Assembly: GCF_002117915.1 (NCBI RefSeq) | Contig: NZ_BDJB01000009.1 | Coordinates: 1-64,000 of the forward strand | Direction of reading: 5' to 3' | Length of the DNA stretch: 64,000 bases | From: Sphingomonas sp. TZW2008 | GTDB taxonomy: Bacteria; Pseudomonadota; Alphaproteobacteria; Sphingomonadales; Sphingomonadaceae | Shown here: piece after piece, positions 56,469-64,000 of the stretch | How the letters are laid out: each line of letters begins with the position of its first letter | How positions within the stretch are numbered: position 1 is the stretch's first letter | Made by a program: the position numbers and the translations under genes | The notes under the pieces: generated by a model | Database searches by the model: none | What the model saw: the letters and a program-made list of their open reading frames with translations, nothing else | Told to the model about the DNA's origin: nothing

Positions 56469-57749
56469 TCAGCGCTGCGCGACCGGAACGTACGGGCGCT
56501 GCGTCGGGCCGGTGTACAGCTGGCGCGGGCGCCCGATCTTCTGATCGGGATCGGTGATCATCTCGTTCCACTGCGCGACCCAGCCGACGGTGCGGGCGAG
56601 CGCGAACAGTGCGGTGAACATCGACGTCGGGAAGCCGATTGCGGAGAGGATCACGCCCGAATAGAAATCGACGTTCGGGAACAGCTTCTTCTCGACGAAA
56701 TAATCGTCGTTGAGCGCGAGTTCCTCGAGCCGCAGCGCGGTCTCGAACAGCGGATCGTCGACCTTGAGCGCGTCGAACACCTCGCGCACCGTCTTCTGCA
56801 TCACCGTCGCGCGCGGATCGTAATTCTTGTACACGCGGTGGCCGAAGCCCATCAGGCGGAACGGATCGTTCTTGTCCTTCGCGCGGCCGATGAACTCAGG
56901 GATGCGATCGGGCGTGCCGATTTCCTTGAGCATGTTGAGCGCGGCCTCGTTGGCGCCGCCGTGCGACGGGCCCCACAGGCAGGCGATGCCCGCCGCGATG
57001 CACGCGAACGGATTGGCGCCCGACGAGCCGGCGAGCCGTACCGTCGAGGTGGAGGCGTTCTGCTCGTGATCGGCGTGGAGGATGAAGATCCGGTCCATCG
57101 CCTTCTCGACCGCCGGATGCACCTCATACGCCTCGGCCGGCACGCCGAACGTCATGCGCAGGAAGTTGCCGGTGTAGGACAGCGAATTGTCGGGATAGAG
57201 GAACGGCTGGCCGACGCTGTATTTGTACGCCATCGCCGCGATCGTCGGCATCTTGGCGATCAGCCGGTGTGACGCGATCATGCGCTGCTGCGGATCGGCG
57301 ATGTCGGTCGAATCGTGGTAGAAGGCGCTCAGCGCGCCGACGACGCCGCACATGATCGCCATCGGGTGCGCATCGCGGCGGAAGCCGCGATAGAAGGTCG
57401 CGAGCTGCTCGTGCAGCATCGTGTGGCGCGTGATCGTCGTCTCGAAGGTGTTGAGCTCGTCGCCCGACGGCAGCTCGCCGTTGAGCAGGAGATAGGCGAC
57501 CTCCATGAAGCTCGACTGTTCGGCGAGCTCGCCGATCGCGTAGCCGCGGTGCAGCAGCACGCCCTCGTCACCGTCGATATAGGTCAGCTTCGACTGGCAC
57601 GATGCGGTCGAGGTAAAGCCCGGATCGTAGGTGAAGGCGCCGGTCTGGCCGTACATCTTGCGGATGTCGACCACGTCCGGGCCGACGCTGCCGGACAATA
57701 CCGGGTAGGCGAAGTCCTTCTCGGCGATCGAAAGCTTGGCGTCGGTCAT
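56469..57749 (-). CDS. gltA: Citrate synthase
   Basis: 426 residues, type of the hexameric Gram-negative enzyme. It condenses acetyl-CoA and oxaloacetate. Catalytic His regions are [13 protein letters not shown] and [14 protein letters not shown]; the final Arg region and the N-terminal zinc-type region ([20 protein letters not shown]) are present. The start overlaps the gltX stop by four bases, so the two are cotranscribed. Cytoplasmic. Confidence 0.96.
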   Translation of the reverse strand: MTDAKLSIAEKDFAYPVLSGSVGPDVVDIRKMYGQTGAFTYDPGFTSTASCQSKLTYIDGDEGVLLHRGYAIGELAEQSSFMEVAYLLLNGELPSGDELNTFETTITRHTMLHEQLATFYRGFRRDAHPMAIMCGVVGALSAFYHDSTDIADPQQRMIASHRLIAKMPTIAAMAYKYSVGQPFLYPDNSLSYTGNFLRMTFGVPAEAYEVHPAVEKAMDRIFILHADHEQNASTSTVRLAGSSGANPFACIAAGIACLWGPSHGGANEAALNMLKEIGTPDRIPEFIGRAKDKNDPFRLMGFGHRVYKNYDPRATVMQKTVREVFDALKVDDPLFETALRLEELALNDDYFVEKKLFPNVDFYSGVILSAIGFPTSMFTALFALARTVGWVAQWNEMITDPDQKIGRPRQLYTGPTQRPYVPVAQR

Positions 57750-59206
57750 CGGTCTTGGTCCTTCCCCTGGGCGGCCGTCTGATCTGCGATCCGGGCGAGG
57801 CTCTCGTCACGCCCGAGCAATACGAGCACGTCGAAAATCCCCGGCGAGGTGCGCCGGCCGGTGAGTGCGACACGGAGCGGCTGGGCGACCTGGCCGAGCT
57901 TCAAGCCCAGCGCCTCGGCGACCTGCCGCACCGCTTCTTCGAGCGTCTCCGTATCCCACTCGTCCAGCGCGTCAAGCGCAGCGTGCACCCGCGTGAGTGT
58001 GCCGCGTGCATCGCCCGCCAGCAGTGGCGCGGCATCGTCGGCGATCGACAGCGGGCGCGCGGCGAGGAGGAAGCCGGCGCCGTCGGCGAGATCGTTGACG
58101 TTCGCCGCGCGCGGCTTAAGCGCCGGCATCGCCCGCGCGATCAGCGCGCGACGCGGATCGCCCGCGTCTAGGCCGAGCGTCGCGGCGACGAGATCGGCGA
58201 GCCGCGCATCGTCGGCGGCGCGGATATAGTGGCCGTTCAAGTTCTCGAGCTTCTTCAGGTCGAAGCGCGACGGCGACTTGCCGACATGTGCCAGATCGAA
58301 CCACTCGATCGCCTGCGCGCGGCTGATGATCTCGGCATCGCCATGGCCCCAGCCGAGCCGCAGCAAATAGTTGTCGAGCGCTTCGGGCAGGATGCCGAGC
58401 TCGTCGCGATACGCCTCGATGCCGACCGCGCCGTGGCGCTTCGACAGCTTGGCGCCGTCGCTGCCGTGGATCAGCGGGATGTGCGCGTAGACCGGATCTG
58501 GCCAATTGCCCTCGATCGCGTCCATCGCGCGGATGATCGGCAGCTGGCGGAAGGCGTTGTTGAGATGATCGTCGCCGCGGATGATGTGCGTGACGCCCAT
58601 GTCGTGATCGTCGACTACCACCGCGAGCATGTAGGTCGGCGTACCGTCCGAGCGGAGCAGGACGAGATCGTCGAGCTCGGCGTTCTGCACGGTGACGCTG
58701 CCCTGCACGCGATCGTCGATCGTCGTCGCGCCTTCCGTAGGCGCCTTCAGACGGACGACATAGGAGGCGGCGGGATCGTCGTTGGTCTTGTCGCGCCACG
58801 GCGAGCGGATGCGCAGCGGCTGCTTCTTCGCCTGCGCCTCGGCGCGCATCGCGTCGATCTCCGCGGCGGTCATGTAGCAGCGGTAGGCAGCGCCCGCTTC
58901 GACCATCGCGTGGGCGACCGCCGCGTGGCGATCGGCGCGGGTCGACTGATAGACCTCGTCGCCGTCCCAATCCAGGCCGAGCCAGCGCATGCCCGAGAGG
59001 ATCGCCTCGATCGCCGGCTGCGTCGAGCGCGCACGGTCGGTGTCCTCGATCCGAAGCAGGAACTTGCCGCCGTGGTGGCGGGCGTAGAGCAAGTTGAACA
59101 GCGCGGTGCGCGCGCCGCCGAGATGCAGGAAGCCCGTCGGCGACGGGGCGAAGCGCGTGACTACAGGAGCGGCAGGGGTGCCGGCAGGATCGGTGGTTGC
59201 GCTCAA
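57746..59206 (-). CDS. gltX: Glutamyl-tRNA synthetase
   Basis: 486 residues from a TTG at 59206 (GGGAG 11 bases upstream); the frame is open a little further. The class I signatures are [14 protein letters not shown] (HIGH-like) and [17 protein letters not shown] (KMSKS-like). The anticodon-binding helical part forms the last third, with [20 protein letters not shown]. It charges tRNA-Glu, and in alphaproteobacteria one copy may serve tRNA-Gln too. It leads the gltX-gltA transcript, divergent from comEC. Confidence 0.93.
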   Translation of the reverse strand: MSATTDPAGTPAAPVVTRFAPSPTGFLHLGGARTALFNLLYARHHGGKFLLRIEDTDRARSTQPAIEAILSGMRWLGLDWDGDEVYQSTRADRHAAVAHAMVEAGAAYRCYMTAAEIDAMRAEAQAKKQPLRIRSPWRDKTNDDPAASYVVRLKAPTEGATTIDDRVQGSVTVQNAELDDLVLLRSDGTPTYMLAVVVDDHDMGVTHIIRGDDHLNNAFRQLPIIRAMDAIEGNWPDPVYAHIPLIHGSDGAKLSKRHGAVGIEAYRDELGILPEALDNYLLRLGWGHGDAEIISRAQAIEWFDLAHVGKSPSRFDLKKLENLNGHYIRAADDARLADLVAATLGLDAGDPRRALIARAMPALKPRAANVNDLADGAGFLLAARPLSIADDAAPLLAGDARGTLTRVHAALDALDEWDTETLEEAVRQVAEALGLKLGQVAQPLRVALTGRRTSPGIFDVLVLLGRDESLARIADQTAAQGKDQDR

Positions 59207-59234
59207 GCGCGCTTGCTCCCAGGCTGGATTCGAG

Positions 59235-61484
59235 ATGGCGACGATGGCCGCGCAGCCCCCTAGCATGCACCTTCGCGGGCTTCAAACCGCGCGGGCGCGG
59301 CTCGAGGCGTGGCTGGAGGCCGAGCGCGATCAGCTGGTGCTGTGGCTGCCGGTGGCGCTGGGCGCCGGCGTGGCGGCGTGGTTCCTGCTGCCCGATGCAG
59401 TGACCTGGCGCGCCGCACTGCTCGCGGCGGGGGCGACCGCGCTGTTCGCGGCGGCACTGGGGCGGGGCGGGCGCGCCGGGCGGGCGGTCACGATCGGGGC
59501 GCTCGCCTTCGCACTCGGGCTGTCGCTCGTTTGGTGGCGTGCCGAGCGTGCGGCGGCGCCGGTCCTCACGCGCCCCGCGATCGCGCGGCTGACGGCACGC
59601 GTCGAGCGCGTCGATCGGCTGCCGGCGAGAGAGATCGTCCGCGTGCGGCTGACCGACCTCGCATGGCAGGGCCACACGCCGCGCCCAACACCGACGCGCA
59701 TCCGAGTCAACATCGCGCTCACCGACGCACCCGCTGCGCTTGCACCCGACGCACGGATCGCGCTGCGCGTGCGGCTGATGCCGCCGCCGCCGCCAGCGGT
59801 TCCCGGCGCCTTTGATTTCGCGCGCGTCGCGTGGTTCGACGGCATCGGCGCAACCGGACGCGCGCTGGGCAAGCCGGCGATCGTATCGGGGGGCACGAAC
59901 GGCGAGCCGCTGCGCGCGCGGCTGTCGCGCCACATCCAGGCACAATTGGCGGGAAGCGCGGGCGGGATCGCGGCGGCGCTCGCCACCGGCGACACCGGCG
60001 GGATCGCGGAGGAGGACCAGGAGGCAATGCGCCGCTCCGGGCTCGCGCACCTCCTGTCGGTGAGCGGGCTGCACATCACCGCCGTCGTCGGGCTGACGAT
60101 GCTGCTCGCCGCCCGGCTGCTCGCGCTCAACACGCGGCTGGCGCTGACGGGGCGGGTGCCGCTGCTCGCCGCCGCGATCGCCGCGGCGACGGCGGTCGGC
60201 TATACCTGGCTGACGGGCAGCGAGGTGCCGACGATCCGCAGCTGCGTCGCGGCGCTGCTGGTGCTCGTCGCGCTGGCGCTGGGCCGCGAGGCGCTGACGC
60301 TGCGACTAGTCGCCGCGGGCGCGCTTATCGTCCTGCTGCTCTGGCCCGAGTCGCTCGCGGGGCCGAGTTTCCAGCTGTCGTTCGCGGCGGTGACCGCGAT
60401 CATCGCGCTTGCCGAGCATCCGCGCGTGCGCGGCTGGTTCGGCCCGCGCGAGGAAGGTCTGATCGCACGGATGCTGCGCGGACCCGGGTCGCTGCTGCTC
60501 ACCGGCGTCGCGGTCGAATTCGCGCTGCTGCCGATCGCGGTGTTCCATTTCCACAAGGCCGGGATCTACGGTGCGCTCGCCAACATCGTCGCGATCCCAC
60601 TCACGACGTTCGTCGCCATGCCGCTGGAGGCGGCGGCGCTCGCGCTCGACGTCGTCGGCGCCGGCGCGCCCGCGTGGTGGCTCGCGGGTCACGCGCTCGG
60701 CGCGCTGCTGTGGATCGCGCGCACCGTCGCCGCGGCGCCGGGCGCAGTGGCCGCGTTGCCCGCGATGCCGCACGGCGCGTTCGCGCTGATGGTTGCGGGC
60801 GGACTGTGGCTCGAGCTGTGGCGCACGCGCTGGCGGCGGCTCGGGCTGCTGGCGCTGGCAGTCGGCGCGGCATGGGCGCTCGCGACCCCGCCGCCCGATC
60901 TGCTGGTGACGGGCGACGGCCGTCATGTCGCGCTGCGCGTCGACGGCGGGCGGGTGGCGCTGTTGCGTGACCGCGCGGGGGATTACGCGCGCGACATGCT
61001 GGCAGAGAATGGCGGAAGCGACGACGAGCCCGTGCTGCTATCGGCGCAGCGCGAGGCGCAATGCTCGCGCGATTTGTGCCGCGCGGACGTGATCCGGGGC
61101 GGACGGCGCTGGCGCATCCTGGCGACGCGCAGCGCCTATCTCGTTCCGGCGGGCGAGCTGATTGCGGCGTGCCGTTCGGCGGACATCGTGATTAGCGAGC
61201 GCCGCCTACTGCGCGGCTGCACGCCGCGCTGGCTTCGCCTCGACCGGGCGACGCTGGCGCGGACCGGCGGCGTCGCCTTGACACTGGCGAGCGGCCGAGT
61301 GGTGACGGTGCGGCAGGCGGGGGATCGCCACCCGTGGGTGACGGCGGCGGCGCTTGCGTTAGACGCAGGTCCGTCGCGGAAAGGCGGCTATCGCGAGCGG
61401 TCGAAGCGCTTTGGAGAAAGGCGCCCGGCGCGCGATCCGATTGATCACGCACCGCGAGAACCAGACACGGCGCCTGTGCCGTAA
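59235..61484 (+). CDS. comEC: ComEC/Rec2-type competence membrane protein
   Basis: 749 residues from the ATG at 59235; 59265 is an alternative. An N-terminal OB-like DUF4131 region is followed by the Competence domain with many helices ([75 protein letters not shown]). The C-terminal part has no HxHxDH motif, so the metallo-beta-lactamase domain of classic ComEC is absent or degenerate. It would form the DNA channel of the inner membrane. The promoter region is shared with gltX. Confidence 0.88.
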   Translation: MATMAAQPPSMHLRGLQTARARLEAWLEAERDQLVLWLPVALGAGVAAWFLLPDAVTWRAALLAAGATALFAAALGRGGRAGRAVTIGALAFALGLSLVWWRAERAAAPVLTRPAIARLTARVERVDRLPAREIVRVRLTDLAWQGHTPRPTPTRIRVNIALTDAPAALAPDARIALRVRLMPPPPPAVPGAFDFARVAWFDGIGATGRALGKPAIVSGGTNGEPLRARLSRHIQAQLAGSAGGIAAALATGDTGGIAEEDQEAMRRSGLAHLLSVSGLHITAVVGLTMLLAARLLALNTRLALTGRVPLLAAAIAAATAVGYTWLTGSEVPTIRSCVAALLVLVALALGREALTLRLVAAGALIVLLLWPESLAGPSFQLSFAAVTAIIALAEHPRVRGWFGPREEGLIARMLRGPGSLLLTGVAVEFALLPIAVFHFHKAGIYGALANIVAIPLTTFVAMPLEAAALALDVVGAGAPAWWLAGHALGALLWIARTVAAAPGAVAALPAMPHGAFALMVAGGLWLELWRTRWRRLGLLALAVGAAWALATPPPDLLVTGDGRHVALRVDGGRVALLRDRAGDYARDMLAENGGSDDEPVLLSAQREAQCSRDLCRADVIRGGRRWRILATRSAYLVPAGELIAACRSADIVISERRLLRGCTPRWLRLDRATLARTGGVALTLASGRVVTVRQAGDRHPWVTAAALALDAGPSRKGGYRERSKRFGERRPARDPIDHAPREPDTAPVP

Positions 61485-61633
61485 GCTCGTCCTCGATAGA
61501 ACGATCATAGCGCGCCTCAACGCGCTGGATTATGGCGAGCGACGGCCGCGACGCGAACGCTGCAGGCCGCAGATCTCGACGTTACGTGCGTACGAGCTTC
61601 CGCAATCGAGCGGAACTCGCAGCGAGCGGACGA

Positions 61634-62296
61634 TCAGGAATAGCGGCGCAGGATACCGGCGAGCTTGCCCTGCACGCGGACCTGCGCGGGGGCGTAGCGC
61701 TGCGGATCGTAGGCACGGTTGGCAGGATCGAGCCGGATCATCGCGCCCTCGCGACGGAAATACTTCAGCGTCGCCTCGCTGTCCTCGATCAGCGCCACGA
61801 CGATCTCGCCGTCACGCGCCACGTCCTGCTTGCGAATTAGCGCGAAATCGCCGTCGAGGATGCCCGCCTCGACCATCGAATCGCCCGCGACCTCAAGTGC
61901 GAAATGTTCGCCCGAGCCGAGCAGCGCGGCGGGGACGGGAAGCGACGTCGCGCCCTCGAACGCCTCGATCGGTACGCCCGCGGCGATCCGGCCGTGCAGC
62001 GGTACCTCGACCACGTCGTTGGCAGGTTCAGGCAGGATGCGCCGCGTCGACGGGGCGGCGGCGGTACGCTTACCATCGGTCCGTTCGGGCATCTTGAGCA
62101 CTTCGAGCGCGCGCGCGCGGTTGGGCAGGCGGCGAAGGAAACCGCGCTCCTCGAGCGCCGAGATCAGCCGGTGCACGCCCGACTTCGACTTGAGGTCGAG
62201 CGCCTCCTTCATTTCCTCGAACGACGGCGATACGCCGGTATCTTCCAACCGATCGCTGATGAAACAGATCAGCTCGTGCTGCTTCCTAGTAAGCAT
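61634..62296 (-). CDS. lexA: SOS repressor LexA
   Basis: 220 residues. The winged helix is at residues 1-65 ([40 protein letters not shown]). The self-cleavage bond is A106-G107 (HGRIAAGVP) and the catalytic dyad is S140 (GDSMVEAGI) and K178 (EATLKYF). It represses damage genes until RecA* triggers cleavage. Three GAAC half-sites sit just upstream. It follows moeA, a common alphaproteobacterial order. Confidence 0.96.
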   Translation of the reverse strand: MLTRKQHELICFISDRLEDTGVSPSFEEMKEALDLKSKSGVHRLISALEERGFLRRLPNRARALEVLKMPERTDGKRTAAAPSTRRILPEPANDVVEVPLHGRIAAGVPIEAFEGATSLPVPAALLGSGEHFALEVAGDSMVEAGILDGDFALIRKQDVARDGEIVVALIEDSEATLKYFRREGAMIRLDPANRAYDPQRYAPAQVRVQGKLAGILRRYS

Positions 62297-62313
62297 CGCA
62301 CCTTCTCCGCCGT

Positions 62314-62339
62314 GAACAGACGAAGAACCTTTATGGAAC
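62314..62339 (-). promoter_or_regulatory. Tandem LexA operator of lexA
   Basis: Three GAAC half-sites at 62314, 62325 and 62336 are each separated by exactly seven bases, giving two overlapping GAAC-N7-GAAC boxes (GTTC-N7-GTTC on the gene strand). The array lies 18-43 bases before the start, fitting autoregulation. Confidence 0.85.
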
Positions 62340-62352
62340 GTATCAGTCGGCG

Positions 62353-63537
62353 TCAAGCGATCATGAGGATTTCCGCCGAGTCGCCCACCGCGCGCGCGGG
62401 ATCGTGCGGCGGACGCACGACCAAGCAGTCGGCGCGCGCGAGCGTCAGCAGCATCGAACTGTCCTGAATGCTAGCGACGAACGCGCGCCCGTCTCGCAGC
62501 CCCGCGCGCATATAGTCGGTGCGCGGGCCGTTGGCGGGCAGCGGCTCGCCCAGGATCGCGTGCGTCGTCGCGGGAAGCGGATTTGCCGCGCCGCCAAGCC
62601 GCGCGATCAGCGGCTTGACGAAGAGCAGCGCGGTGACGAACGCGGAAACCGGATTTCCCGGTAGGCCGAGCACCGCCATCTGCCCGCGCCGGCCAGCCAT
62701 CAGCGGCTTGCCCGGGCGCAGCGCGACGCGCCAGAAGTCGATCGTCGCCCCGGCGCCAAGCAGCGCGGGCCGGACGAGATCGTGATCGCCGACCGACGCG
62801 CCGCCGGTGGTGACGAGGAGGTCGGCGCCGACCGCGGCGAAGGCGGCGGTGAGGGCGTCGAGCCGATCGGGCAGGATGCCGAGGTCAACGATCTCGACCG
62901 GCAGATCGGCGAGCAGCGCGCGCAGCAGCAGGCGGTTCGATTCGGGCAGCGCGTCAGGGCCGGCATCGCTGCCCGGATCGACCAGCTCGTCGCCCGTGGC
63001 GGCGATCGCGACGCGGACGCGGCGGTGCACGGTGACACTGTCGACTCCGCCGGTCGCCGCGACGGCGAGGCGGGCGGGCGTCAGCCGCTCGCCGCCGGTC
63101 GCCAGCACGTCGCCCTCGGCGAAGTCGAGCCCGCGGCGGCGGACGTTGCCGCCCTGGCGCAGCGGCCCTTCGCCGTCGAGGATCAGCGTCGCGCCGTCGC
63201 GCACCGCTTCCTCCTGCACCATCACCGTATCGGCCCCGTCGGGCAGCGCGGCGCCGGTGAAGATGCGCACCGCCTCGCCCGCGCCGACGCTGCCGTCGAA
63301 CGGCCGCCCAGCAGCGCTCTCGCCGATCACCTGCCACGGGCCGGGCAGATCGGCGAAGCGCAGCGCATAGCCGTCCATCGCCGACAGGTCGCGCGCGGGC
63401 TGCGTACGACGCGCGTGAAGATCAGCCGCACACCAGCGGCCGGCGGCGGCGACGATCGGCAGGGTTTCGGTGGCGACAGGGGCGAAGCCGGCGAGCAGGC
63501 GCGCCTGCGCTTCGGCAACGGGAAGAAGCTCGGTCAT
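62353..63537 (-). CDS. moeA: Molybdopterin molybdenumtransferase MoeA
   Basis: 394 residues. MoeA inserts molybdate into adenylated molybdopterin. Motifs: [70 protein letters not shown] and [19 protein letters not shown]. The start ATG at 63537 is the family start; the frame upstream lacks family sequence. Usually preceded by moaC, which is not seen here; the next gene upstream is divergent. lexA follows after 56 bases and has its own operator. Confidence 0.95.
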   Translation of the reverse strand: MTELLPVAEAQARLLAGFAPVATETLPIVAAAGRWCAADLHARRTQPARDLSAMDGYALRFADLPGPWQVIGESAAGRPFDGSVGAGEAVRIFTGAALPDGADTVMVQEEAVRDGATLILDGEGPLRQGGNVRRRGLDFAEGDVLATGGERLTPARLAVAATGGVDSVTVHRRVRVAIAATGDELVDPGSDAGPDALPESNRLLLRALLADLPVEIVDLGILPDRLDALTAAFAAVGADLLVTTGGASVGDHDLVRPALLGAGATIDFWRVALRPGKPLMAGRRGQMAVLGLPGNPVSAFVTALLFVKPLIARLGGAANPLPATTHAILGEPLPANGPRTDYMRAGLRDGRAFVASIQDSSMLLTLARADCLVVRPPHDPARAVGDSAEILMIA

Positions 63538-63623
63538 CACCGCGCGGGGTGACAGATTCGACGCGCGAGTGACAGCCTGATCGGCTAGGCCGGAAGCAAC
63601 GAACGAAAACGGGGGACATGGAC

Positions 63624-64000
63624 ATGCGGCGGTGGATGGCGGCGGCGCTCGCGGGACTGGTAGCGGCAGGGGCGGGGGCGCAGATGGCCGGCGGGCGGTC
63701 GGCGGGTGCACCGCCGGCGTTCGATCAGGCGGAGACGCTGTCGCCGGTCGCTCCCGCGGTGCTGCCGCTGCGCGAGCAGGCGCGGATCCGCGACGGCTGG
63801 CTGCGCGAGCGGCTCGACCGGCTGGTGCCGGCGCTGATGCGCGAGAACAAGGTCGACATGTGGATCCTCGTCGCGCGCGAATATGCCGAGGATCCAGTGC
63901 TCTCGACGATGCTCGACGCGGAGAGTTTCCACGCCCGGCGGCGTACGATCCTGGTGTTCTTCGATCCGGGGCAGGGCCGGCCGGTCGAGCGCTTCACCGT
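63624..64000 (+). CDS. M24 family peptidase, N-terminal part (runs off the window)
   Basis: The start ATG at 63624 has GGGGGA upstream with good spacing (63618 is an alternative). A signal peptide (WMAAALAGLVAAGAGAQ) is followed by the creatinase/prolidase N-terminal domain, with IRDGWLRERLDRLVPALMRE and DMWILVAREYAEDPVLSTM. The metal-binding pita-bread domain lies beyond the window edge. It is probably an exported Xaa-Pro aminopeptidase-like enzyme. Family call is inferred from the N-terminal domain only. Confidence 0.75.
   Translation, partial: MRRWMAAALAGLVAAGAGAQMAGGRSAGAPPAFDQAETLSPVAPAVLPLREQARIRDGWLRERLDRLVPALMRENKVDMWILVAREYAEDPVLSTMLDAESFHARRRTILVFFDPGQGRPVERFT

Overview
The window looks like a chromosomal segment of an alphaproteobacterium of the Sphingomonas group. 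This is inferred from the very high G+C, the gene repertoire (NDUFA12, DUF2155, CopA/CopB, a fatty acyl-AMP ligase of the kind tied to sphingolipid synthesis, TonB-dependent receptors), the rpmF-plsX-fabH-ihfA-merR order, and LexA boxes of the alphaproteobacterial GTTC-N7-GTTC type. About 65 intact protein genes, two tRNAs and several broken genes are supported. No rRNA and no CRISPR array was seen.

Positions 1-3756 are a decayed mobile island abutting the 3' end of tRNA-Ser(GGA). It holds two genes of unknown function, an excisionase-like helix-turn-helix protein, a CHC2 primase zinc-finger stump, and a DUF262/GmrSD-type restriction gene. The last is broken by an in-frame stop, by an 835-bp IS5-like element and by loss of its middle; the IS transposase is itself dead through about five single-base indels. 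Positions 3900-5650 carry a cyclophilin-like gene and then 760 bp without a gene.

Positions 5646-14069 are a DNA-repair neighbourhood. It has the ligase-associated exonuclease, Lhr-type DEXH helicase and PdeM phosphoesterase, but the partner ATP-dependent ligase is absent. A retropepsin-like protease and an M20 peptidase lie between helicase and PdeM. Positions 14093-17049 hold the lipid/ribosome/IHF cluster. Positions 17256-29100 hold MAPEG, a small operon with a spore-photoproduct-lyase-like radical SAM protein, DUF4142, a GDSL esterase, KatG, a TonB receptor, a long glutathione transferase and a GGDEF-EAL protein.

Positions 29138-40938 run from tRNA-Trp and secE-nusG through GlpX, the acyl-AMP ligase, RecX, a double cold-shock protein, NDUFA12, DUF2155 and Aat to a Y-family polymerase. 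Positions 41050-53253 carry radA, cvpA, a NifU-like protein, a KefB-type antiporter, aroB-aroK, xerD, accA, two Flp pilins, mutT and a thioesterase. Positions 53258-64000 carry the copper genes copB-copA, gltA-gltX, comEC, lexA, moeA and the start of an M24 peptidase.

Damage response is a recurring theme. LexA has a triple half-site operator, and the Y-family polymerase and radA share a divergent promoter with two opposed boxes. A further matching box overlaps the pdeM start. The copper proteins share an expanded Cys/His/Met motif that recurs in CopB with an exact 30-residue period.
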